Below are positions 44,828-54,700 of a stretch of 64,000 nucleotides of DNA, piece by piece. How positions within the stretch are numbered: the stretch's first letter is position 1; every line of letters starts with the position of its first letter. The notes beneath the pieces were generated by a model. That model was not told the origin of the DNA and did not search any database. It worked only from the letters and a program-made list of their open reading frames with translations. The DNA comes from Lumbricus terrestris. Taxonomy: Eukaryota; Annelida; Clitellata; Crassiclitellata; Lumbricidae. The position numbers were made by a program, and so were the translations under genes. Where the stretch lies: NCBI GenBank assembly GCA_949752735.1, contig OX457039.1, positions 47,492,218-47,556,217 on the forward strand. Direction: 5' to 3'.

Positions 44828-47593
44828 ATGGCTGAAGAGCAGTTGACAAATCCACAGCCTCCTTCTGTGAGAATGCCAGAAAACCAACTTCAAAGCAGGG
44901 TCTTCCAAAAAATGATCATCATAAAAAATAATCCTGCACTTAGCGATCATGGTGTTAAAAGAAAGCTTGATTGCTCATCGGGAAACCTGGAAAAAGTACA
45001 AAAGCCCAGCAGAACTCCATTGGCACCTTGCTTCTCTTTACCTGCAGGTCTAGTAACAGAGACTAGAGGGAAATATACCTTCCGTTTCATCAAAAGTTCA
45101 AAGCCTCTGATCGGCGTTTTGCCAAAATCGACTGTGCTACAAAATCGCAACCCAGCCACAGTTGTAATCCGATCAGCAGGCCCAGGCATGGTCAATCTCA
45201 TATACCAGAATGGTCAGTTGGTCAAGACAGTGAAAGAGGCTGTCATAAGCAAAACTTTATCAAAAGAAGCGCCATCTCTATCCAAACGGCTCTGTTTTGG
45301 TGGAGATACAGATCCTGGACGTGCAAAGCCAATCGGAAAGAAGATTCTCATTACGAAGATTGTTAGAATTAGTAGTCATCATGACTTGTTGAAACCGGTT
45401 GAATCCACTCGTGGTCAGCTAATTAACGGACCTGCCAGCAACAGTTCACCAGCTCCACATCCGCTTCCTTTGGACGACTTGCCAAAGAATGACCTGTCAA
45501 TTTTTCAGTCTGCTCAAAATGCAGACTCAACTTTGACGACTGCTGTTCCAATCACATGTGAGGCCAGTGCCCCCTGCGAGGTTCCGCCAAGACCATCAAA
45601 GTCGATTACAGATCTCTCAGACGTAGGTGACCATGACATGCTACCACAGATTCAATGTCCAGTTCACTTCGGCGAATGTGAATTTCGGACGTTAAACGTT
45701 GGACATTTGACCGATCATGTCAACTGGCATATGGCTGCCGTTCCGTGTCTGTGGTGCGTCTTGTGTCACAAGTGCTCTGCAATTTTTGACAATTTTTTGG
45801 ATGTGATGTTACACTGTTTGCAAAAAAAATGTTCTGGCATGACTGTGAAGGTGATCACTATTTGCAGTGATCCTGCCAATAAAGTAGGCAGACATGAGAA
45901 TGTTAAAGACAGTTTCTCTAGGCCCTCGGTTGAGAAGGTTGCTATAAATACAATGACTTGCCATTCAGTTTCATCAGATTTTTTGGCTCAGAAATATGTG
46001 GATAGATTTTGGAGTCCTGAAATTGACTCGCCTAGAAAACCAGTGAATTGCCACAGTGTTGTTTCAATTGAGCAGATGGGGCTATTTTTAGCTGTTCAGT
46101 CCCCTGTTAATGCAAATGAATTCAATGTCTCTAGCAAGTGGTCTGTCATCAGATATGGTGATCCTTCTAGTCTGGCTGAGTGTCAATGGCAAAGATCTCT
46201 TCCTCAGATTCAGCTGAAAAAGTCAGCTGCATTATCGTCAAGCCCTGCGTTTGAGACCAGCTCAGTTTCGTCTAAAACAGCTGTTGTTACTGACAGTCAG
46301 GCACTTCAGAATGCGACTGAGACAGACCAAGTGATGGAAAAATGCAGTGAAACAAGCTCCAAATCACCGACAGTCACTGTTCCTTCGCTTCTCTTCGACC
46401 AACTTGTGGAAACAAAGTCTGCATCGAACAACATACAAGAAGTCAATTTACTGGTGAATGTGAATAATGACGTGCAGCCACAGCTGCCAAGTGTGGCGCA
46501 GAGTGACAAGACTGTAGCTGTGAAGTCCAAGTGCAAATCAAAGCAGAAGACTCAGAAAACCCTTCTCTTGGAAAAGAAGGCAACTCACAGTGAGCCGTTT
46601 CAGTCAGAAGCCGTGCCAATTGTCGACATGAGCAAAAACCTGAATCGCAGCGCCTATGCGGAGATCAAGACACTTTTCATTGGGCAGCAGAATGGAATCA
46701 ATGAAAACTTCAAAGTGATCATCAAGAAAATTGACTCCAAACTTCAGTACCAATGTCCATACTGCATCTACAATTCGCAGAGCATCTTCAGCGTGGCCAA
46801 ACATCTGGTCCAGGAAGAAGACAAAGCTGATCTCGAACTAAGTAACAACACCATCAGCATCACGACTCGCACGCTGCTCATGCATTGCCGACTGTGTGAC
46901 TACATCACGCATCATCATTCTTCGCTTCTTTGGCACTTGCAGAGCATACACGACATCTTGGATGAACCGCTGACGCTGAATGGTAATCCAGTCAACTCTT
47001 CAGAGGCTGCAGCTCTCCATTCCAGGCAGACTCTGCACTTCAGGTGCGTGAGATTTGACGAATGCGCTTTTGCGAGTACCAACATTTCTGCAGTTGCACA
47101 ACACTCGTACCAAGAACATGCTGGGGATGGTAACATGTTCGGAATTGGTCACGTGATGTGCAATAAGGTGTCTTTTGGTGTTTGCCATGACTCTTCTGAT
47201 ATGAGAATTACTTCGCAGTTTGTTTGTGCGCATTGTCATGTGGTCACGTTGTCATGGAAATTGTTTGCATTGCACTACTTGTACAGACATGCTAGTCGTC
47301 TTCAGTACATATGCATGTACTGTGAAACGCATGTGAACAGTGTGACGGCCATCATCAAGCACATCAATGACTCTCATGCCGAGTTCAAGTATATGAAATG
47401 TTCGGTGATGTTTACCGGTGATTTAGGAGAGGTTGAAACTGCCACCATAAAGAGTGAACAGTGTCCGGATGTCTTTGTTGATACGGTGACTACACCATTC
47501 AGTCGCATAGCTAGGCCTACACGTTGCCACAGCGTGGCATCCGTTCTCAGTGTACCATGCGCAGATGGATGTGAAGATTGCATCTACCGGTAA
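44828..47593 (+). CDS. Degenerate multi-C2H2 zinc-finger protein, single coding exon, 921 aa
   Basis: One uninterrupted frame from ATG 44828 to TAA 47591-47593. TTTTCTGTTTCAG ends at 44824, four bases before the ATG, and looks like a splice acceptor, so a non-coding 5' exon is likely. Cys/His pairs typical of C2H2-like fingers lie at about 277-302, 306-334, 641-662 (CPYC...H), 685-708 (CRLC...H..H), 737-764, 798-821 (CAHC...H...H) and 827-850 (CMYC...H...H). Linkers are long and not the TGEKP type. Residues 440-640 are Ser/Thr/Gln-rich and low in structure. It is probably a nuclear DNA- or RNA-binding regulator; no orthologue is recognised. Large intact frame and codon texture argue against chance. 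Confidence 0.85.
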   Translation: MAEEQLTNPQPPSVRMPENQLQSRVFQKMIIIKNNPALSDHGVKRKLDCSSGNLEKVQKPSRTPLAPCFSLPAGLVTETRGKYTFRFIKSSKPLIGVLPKSTVLQNRNPATVVIRSAGPGMVNLIYQNGQLVKTVKEAVISKTLSKEAPSLSKRLCFGGDTDPGRAKPIGKKILITKIVRISSHHDLLKPVESTRGQLINGPASNSSPAPHPLPLDDLPKNDLSIFQSAQNADSTLTTAVPITCEASAPCEVPPRPSKSITDLSDVGDHDMLPQIQCPVHFGECEFRTLNVGHLTDHVNWHMAAVPCLWCVLCHKCSAIFDNFLDVMLHCLQKKCSGMTVKVITICSDPANKVGRHENVKDSFSRPSVEKVAINTMTCHSVSSDFLAQKYVDRFWSPEIDSPRKPVNCHSVVSIEQMGLFLAVQSPVNANEFNVSSKWSVIRYGDPSSLAECQWQRSLPQIQLKKSAALSSSPAFETSSVSSKTAVVTDSQALQNATETDQVMEKCSETSSKSPTVTVPSLLFDQLVETKSASNNIQEVNLLVNVNNDVQPQLPSVAQSDKTVAVKSKCKSKQKTQKTLLLEKKATHSEPFQSEAVPIVDMSKNLNRSAYAEIKTLFIGQQNGINENFKVIIKKIDSKLQYQCPYCIYNSQSIFSVAKHLVQEEDKADLELSNNTISITTRTLLMHCRLCDYITHHHSSLLWHLQSIHDILDEPLTLNGNPVNSSEAAALHSRQTLHFRCVRFDECAFASTNISAVAQHSYQEHAGDGNMFGIGHVMCNKVSFGVCHDSSDMRITSQFVCAHCHVVTLSWKLFALHYLYRHASRLQYICMYCETHVNSVTAIIKHINDSHAEFKYMKCSVMFTGDLGEVETATIKSEQCPDVFVDTVTTPFSRIARPTRCHSVASVLSVPCADGCEDCIYR

Positions 47594-48308
47594 TAATTGA
47601 TACAGGGTCAACCAGTTCTCCAGTCTGCTTCTTTCTCACAAACTTGTTCTCTGTATAATCGTTAATCACTGATGATGGATCAGATGATTCGACTTCCTAT
47701 GCCAACATTATTAAAAAAACTGAAGGTAACAAAATCTGTGTGTGGCATATAAGGGTTGTGAGCTGTGGCTGCTTTACAGTATTGTGGAATCACTGTTAAA
47801 ATTGCCCTAGAGTGGTTTTTAGTTCTTCAATGTTGGAAGAGTTCCATGAACAGAAGATTTTTGTAGTCTAAAGTTCAGTTTATTTTGTTATTGACATTTT
47901 GTTAGCTGAAGACAGCTCGTTGATTTGAACTAAAGACGTTAAGCCTTTGCTATAATGCTGATCAGGTTCCACATATGCTGAGTTTTGTTACCAATGACTT
48001 AACTGTACAATAGGGCATAGTGACCAGAAAGGATTATGTTTGGGATATAATAATTTGTTGCTCCTATCTATTGGATAGTGTCTGGTATAGAAATTTTGTT
48101 TCTGACATGCTGCTTAACTTTGCCGCCATGGCCTTGAAGTTATTCAAGTATACCGCACGATTAAGCATTGCATTAACACTGCTGAAATTTGACTAGTTTC
48201 TTATCTGCAGTAGTAATTAGGCCTAAACATAGGAATATTGTGAGCCACATTTTATGGCACGGCAGGTAAATTTGTTTGGCAATTCCGACATCTATGAGCT
48301 ACAAACAA
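47594..48308. other. Probable 3' UTR of the zinc-finger gene
   Basis: Sequence after the stop with no other gene seen. Its true end is unknown; one AATAAA is at 48765-48770. Confidence 0.4.
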
Positions 48309-48475
48309 GGGGTCGTCCATAAACGACGTCACGCACCATAGGGCGATCCCCTTTGATCCCTCGTCACATGTTAAAACAAAAGTCATACGATATCTAGCAA
48401 GGAACCGTCACAAATCGTCATAGATGTGTGACCCTCTCCCCTCCAGTCACGTGACGTCATTTATGGACTGTCCCC
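48309..48475. mobile_element. TIR MITE, 167 bp (GGGG..GTCCATAAA..GACGTCAC ends)
   Basis: The left end GGGGTCGTCCATAAACGACG pairs with the right end GACGTCATTTATGGACTGTCCCC at 48453-48475. Central sequence is short. No target-site duplication was fixed and the superfamily is not assigned. Confidence 0.82.
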
Positions 48476-50461
48476 TAATGCATTATTCTAACTTTAAAAA
48501 ATGGAAAAAATCATAAAGGTTGAAAAACCTTGTGGTCCTTAATTACGCTTCACAAAATGTTCATATGCTGACAATGCTTTTCACTCATAATTATTTATCT
48601 ACCAGCCAGTGGACATGAAGTTTTCTGTCTAGTTCCTGCTGACATGATAATTCGATGATAACGATTAACCAACTATAGGCCTATTCAACCAAAATGTAGT
48701 TAACTAAACCAACTGTAACCTGATCTCAAATGAACATAGTACATTATCCTGATGATAAAAGTGAAATAAACTTCAGCATTATAAATTGAAGTTGAAAGCA
48801 ACTATACGACGTTTGACAATCAATTGTTATCGGCACATATTTTGTAACGCAAGAAGAAAATATCATCGCCCTTTTTAATATTGTTGACTTTCTAGCGCAC
48901 TAGAAACCACTCCCAATGAGGAAGGACTATTTTAGCGCCATTTTCAATAATGCATTTGCACAGTGCGCGTCTTTTATGCATGGCTTTTAACAGGCGAAAA
49001 TAGACTAAACTTGAGGTGCTCGGCGGCAAAGTTAGATGGAATAAATTTGATACAATTTTACTTTAATACTTATGTTATGGGTCTAGAGCAACCTTTGAAA
49101 TTATCCCAAAGTTCATTTTAAACCAAAACATTTTTATTGCTATACCCTACTGTACAACAGGATAAGTACCTTAAGCTACCTCTGACTGGTAGCCATGAAT
49201 GGTACAGACTACAGACTGTAAGCGACTTCAGTTTTGCAGCCATAGCAGAGGAAGGTGGGTGGCCAGTCCTTTCTGTTCCCATTTGAGTTTCCCACGAACA
49301 GTAATTTCTTATGATGTGTTTATTGTAATGAGGTCAAAACCTGAAATCCAGGCAACTGGGACTGACTGAGTTAACATACAAATTTTGCTATACCCTCATT
49401 AGCCTACATTGTCAAGTTTTAATCAATTTGTATGATTGCAGACCTGCTACAAATCGTGTGGGTTGAAACACTTTGGCTTAAGAGAAAGTTTTGTGTGAAA
49501 TATAGATTAATTTGTCTTGCAAATAAGGGCTCCTCAGCACCCAAAATTTTATTTTGTAGTCTCAAAATCTATATCTGGTAAATTAAAATCTCCTATAACT
49601 GGCTATAAATAATAAAAAAAATTGTGCTTCATGTTGCATACACATTAGCTAGTAAATTAGAAAGTCGTTAATATCATTACTTGCTGGACGACATCTGTGA
49701 ACTGCTTCAACCAACAACCTTGTACCTGTATTTTGAGTCTTCAAAATCATTTTTGCTCCAAGCAAGGCATTGAGATCAAGTAGGCCTATGCAGTGGCCTA
49801 GCAATGGGTCATGCAGCCTGTGCAGTGCACAGGGCCCCTGGCTGTAACGGGCCCCCAGTAGTCAGTCAGTTTTTTGCTTTAGGAATTTTCAGAATGTAGA
49901 CTATTCAAATTTACATGTACAGCGGTGGCGTAGCAATTGAAGATTTTGCACAGGGGCCCCGCCAGCTCCCGACAGTCAGAGTTATTTTTTACTTTCAATA
50001 TATTCCGAATCTAATCGATCAATTCTACATGTAGGCATTATTGTAATGAAAACAACACCAGTTTGAATTAATAAATGAAGATTATTATGCCAGTGCTGTA
50101 GCAAACTGCAAATTATGCTTCTACTTTTTGATGTTTCTATTTTGCAAGCAGTTCAAGACTACAATCATCTATTCAATCAATACAAATATGCAAACAGGGC
50201 TGATGAGTTTTGTCGAAGAGGCTCTCTATAAAATGAATACATTTGCAATTATCTCACTTTCAAGTTTTTGTGATGGTCACTTTGAAAAGCAGAGTTGCAT
50301 AAAACAAGACTGTACTGCATGGAGTTCATCACGGAGGTGGTAGGCTTCTTATATGTATTTTCGTTTAATTCGATAAACAGCAGACAGAACGCTGTAGGAC
50401 AGTGTAGGTTTACATTAGTAAAATTAACAGTATGGCTGCTTAAAGCTTATGGTCAAAACAG
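48476..50461. other. Intergenic, old repeats only
   Basis: No gene seen. Two diverged direct copies of a GTGGCSTAGCAA...GCACAGGGGCCC motif (about 49793-49855 and 49921-49970) look like an old dispersed element. A possible polyadenylation signal AATAAA at 48765-48770 could serve the zinc-finger gene. Confidence 0.45.
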
Positions 50462-51140
50462 TTAGTACATGTTTTTGAATAACATTCTTGGGATAAAGTT
50501 TAATGAGTCTTTATCGGGGAGGATGAAATTGTGAGCCCTTTCTCTAAAGTTATACAATGGATCACGTTGTACTGGAAAGAGGTTACGGAGGACATGAAGT
50601 TCATTTCCCTGAACAGCTTTGAAAAGCACATTATCAGCATCTTGCGCTAAAGTTTCAGCTGTAAGTGTATCAGGATGTAAGTAGCCAGCTCGTCTAAGTT
50701 TGTTCATGAGGCCCTCAAGACGGGATTTGTCCAATCCACTAGCAAGACCCCACCATGCAGGAGAGGCATACATAACTGGATATGATAGTAGCTCTAGTAA
50801 TAGTTTGTAGTAGCTCTTGTATGGATGCCCCATGAGCCTTGAGGGTTCTGATGGCATAGAGTGAGGCAGTACCAGAGCAGATGATCTTGTTGATGTGGTC
50901 TGTAACTGTTAATTTTTCTCCAATAAGAACTCCCAATGCCTTGATGGATTTTGTACGGGAAACTCCAGAGATTGATGAATGTGTTGAGAGTGAGCTCTTG
51001 TTGCGTCTGATAATAGCAATTTCACGTGTTTTGTCAGAAATGATCCGCAAGTTCTTTCCTTTAGACCAGTTGGCGATGTGTTGGAGTTCATCTGTTGCAG
51101 TAGATAAGTGATTAGAGCCAATAAACAACACTGCAGACAA
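50462..51140 (-). mobile_element. LINE reverse-transcriptase C-terminal part, frameshifted
   Basis: Two overlapping minus-strand frames form one decayed LINE protein. The first (51140-50739) has FIGSNHLSTATDELQHIANW, KALGVLIGEKLTVTDHI and ASLYAIRTLKAHGA. The second (50857-50462) has YASPAWWGLASGLDKSRLEG, LMNKLRRAGYL and NELHVLRNLFPVQRDPLYNF, ending RMLFKNMY. The frame changes within 50739-50857. The 5' part is missing. Confidence 0.88.
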
Positions 51141-51364
51141 CTTGTGAGTCCTGTAAGAGACTTGCTGTTGAGGATTTGCTGTGGGAAAACTATCTGCCTT
51201 TCCGGGTCATCACCACTTCATGCTCCATAAGTCCTGTTCTGATGGCACTGCAAACAACCTTTCAATATATTGCTGACATGCTCATATTGGCCGTTATCTA
51301 AAACCTGGTTCAATTCAAATACAACTATGTACTATAGCTCATTACCAAGATTGCATATACTCCT

Positions 51365-51590
51365 GTGCAACTTATTGAAAATTCATTAGCCAGAGCCGTT
51401 ACCAGAACTCACCAACATCACATCACCCATTCACCCCAATCCTAAATTACTCGATTGGCTAAAAATCCTAAAGCAAATCCATTTCAAAATCGTATCCCTA
51501 ACCAACAACTCCGTGCAATACTATCGGTAAAGATATGCTCGTGAACTCTACCATATACAGCAAACCCACTGTAATGTAATGTAATGTAAA
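51365..51590 (+). mobile_element. Decayed L2/CR1-like LINE C-terminal fragment with (TAATG)n tail
   Basis: A plus-strand reading gives ENSLARAVTRTHQHHITH, then after a frameshift LLDWLKILKQIHFKIVSLTN, the QNSLARAVT...HWLKI motif of LINE C-termini. It ends in TAATGTAATGTAATGTAA at 51573-51590. Confidence 0.65.
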
Positions 51591-51784
51591 TCTTCGAGAA
51601 TTCCTCAGCGCCCACAAAAGCCACGTCAGCTTATTAACCGGCACAAACGCCGCGCTATATCAATTACTATCTCCGAGATATGTAATCTTTGGTTTCTTGA
51701 CCAGCGATTAAGGAATTAAACACTTTTGTTATTTTTATTAACTTGGCTTGTTTTCAAACTAAAAAATTCACATATTAAGGAATT

Positions 51785-54700
51785 ATGCAAGACTCAGATT
51801 CTAAGAAACGGCCGTTAGATGGGGATCGACAGATTTCATCTTCCAAGCGACCAAACCGAAGACAAGGTTTGTATGTACTTGTTATAGCGCCCCAAAGATG
51901 CTAATCGGAGGCGCTCCTGATTACAGCGCGGACACTGGATTGGAATTTCACGCCGAAGCGCATGAGCCATTGGGAGTGAAGGACATGCGGTAAACACGCA
52001 CACTGGATGCCCGTACTCCAAACAATATGGCTGCCAACGAATGCAATAAAATTAGAGCGCAGCGACCTATCCTATCGACGGCATCGCAACATGCAAAGCG
52101 CTCAGCAGAATGACTGCACTAACCCTAAAACTAACCCTAACCGACCCTCACGACGCCTAACCTGAGCCCTAACCGACCCTGACGCGATAAATAGTCGCAG
52201 CGCTCTAATTTTATTGCATTCGTTGGCAGCCATATTGTTTGGAGTACGGGCATCCAGTGTGCGTATTTACCGGACATGCTCATGGTCCCGGCTTGCGGTG
52301 GATTCGAACCTACAACTCTCCAAGGCACCGAACATACCCCTATAGCACCACGCCCGGCAATATAATATAGACTATAGGGTAAATACGCACACTAGATACC
52401 CGTACTCCAAACAATATGGCTGCCAACGAATGCCATAAATTAGAGCGCAGCGACTATTATATAATTACAGCGCAGCGACTATTTATCGCGTGAGGGTCGG
52501 TTAGGGCTCAGGTTAGGCGCCGTGAGGGTCGGTTAGGGTTAGTTTTAGGGTTAGTGCAGTCATTCTGTTGACCGCTTTGCATGTTGCGATGCCGTCGATA
52601 GGATAGGTCGCTGCGCTCTAACTTTATAGCATTCGTTGGCAGCCATATTGCTTGGAGTACGGGTATCTAGTGTGCGTGTTTACCGACTATAGTCTATACA
52701 CTAAACACGTTCATACTCATAGCGTTATAATAGGTGCGTAACAAATCCTGGAAACATTTTTCTATGCTCTTATTCCGTTTCCTGGTGTGTTATTTATGTA
52801 TAATTTAGTATCCTAAGTACTATTGTTTTTCAAACCTAGAATAGTATATAGAAAGATTAATAATTGCAGTCATTTTAGTCTATGAGTCTGCCTCTACGAA
52901 CTCGACTTACAGATGGTTATTTGCAGTCTTGAAGAGTAAAATTAACTCTGAAATTTAAATTGTGTAATGAATGTTACTAAAAATGTGACAGAGAAATTCT
53001 TAGGTTTTATTTGATTGCCTCCTTAGCTTCACTTAAAATGATTATAGCATAGCATGCATATAGCTTTGCAGTCACAAAGAACAGAATGTCATATTAAATT
53101 TCTGGACATTGTATACTTAATATGGCACATAAGTATAACATAAAAATGCTGTTCTTACTTAAGACTAGTTTGCATTTTGTCCTACTAGGTGACTCAATCT
53201 TATTAAAGCAGCTTATTCCGTCAGCTTTGACAGGCGTCATAATTGGGAAAGGTGGTGAAACCATAACAAAACTACAGGCTGAAACTGGAACAATCATCAA
53301 AATTTCGCAAGGTGGCGACTTCTACCCTGGTATGTTCCTTTTCATATATAATTTCTGATAAGTTTTCATGATTGATCTTTGGTAACTAATGAATATGAAT
53401 GTGCAAATGTTGTATTGGTTGAGTATTTATTATCTGTTTAACAGAGCTGAGGATTTCCAACATACAGCCATATGCCATCCTAGCTGGGGTACCCAGCGTT
53501 GCCCGTGAATTCTAGGATTCGCGCATTTCCATCCAATCTCCTACTTCCCCACCCTCACTTCGCCCCAGGGTCAATTTTCTGGTCTAGTACCTTGCTCACA
53601 AGTGCTGTAATACGCTGAGCAAATTTCTGTCCAGGGTAACGGCCTCTGTTGCCATAGACCCTGGTCAAAATGGATGCATCCATCCATCTCCATCCCTCCC
53701 TCCTCCCATCCCTCCCATCCCTCTCTCCCTCCCTCCCTCGATAGTCTATTACTTTGACCCGTATTACCTATTTCAGCTTCTAGTACAATATCATGAAATT
53801 GGCAAGTGACAGGTTTCAAGCCTGGCATCACATATCGTAGACTATGATAAAACAAAACCTTTGCTAACCGTGATGGTCGCATTGCACTTGGTAACTAAAT
53901 GAAGGATGTTAGTGATTATTCATGCCTGAATTGAGGGCTGCTAGTTAACATCATTCATATACTTGGTTATTATTTTTGAGTTTACACTTTTTTATATTAC
54001 TGTGAGTGTAATGATGGTGAAGATAAATGTATGTTTAAACTAAGGTACAATGGACAGAATATGTGTCATAAATGGTGCTGCTGAAAAAGTGAAACAGGCC
54101 CATGAACTGATTTGGGAAAGCCTTCATGAGAAGTATGACAAATCTGGAGAAGAATTAAAGGCAAGTTATTTTTGATATGTTTCAGCCTTTGTCTTAATAT
54201 AACTGCAGTCTGTTAATTGGCTTTGTGAAGAAACACTACGTCGAGATTCTTTAGTTTCAAAAGGGCCTGTAATATTTAATGACATCTCTTTCATAATAAG
54301 ACGTACATGGGTAGTAATATGCTGTATGATGTGCATATATAGGACCCCTGCTTATGAATCCTATCTTGGATGGCATATGAAGTTCATTGGTTTCTTTTGC
54401 CAGGTTAAGATTGTGGTGCCAAACTGTACGGTTGGAATGATTATTGGTAAGGGAGGATGCTACATCAGGCAGATAAACGAAGAGACTGGAGGCCATGTTC
54501 AGATCTCACAGAAGATGACACAAGATACACAGATGCTGGAACGCGTTGTCAATATTTCAGGTAGCGGAACTTTTTCTGTTGAACACATTATTTTGCTATT
54601 TTCTGAATTTTTAAAGAAGAACTTGTAAGGAATTAATTATGTGGCATTTGAACCTGCAGCTATAATTTTAAGATGCAAGTGAAAGCAGCAGGCAGTTCAT

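Noticed and set aside
52120..52175. Possible interstitial telomere
   Set aside because: The CTAACCC words are irregular and belong to a MITE core that recurs at 17.8 and 52.5 kb.
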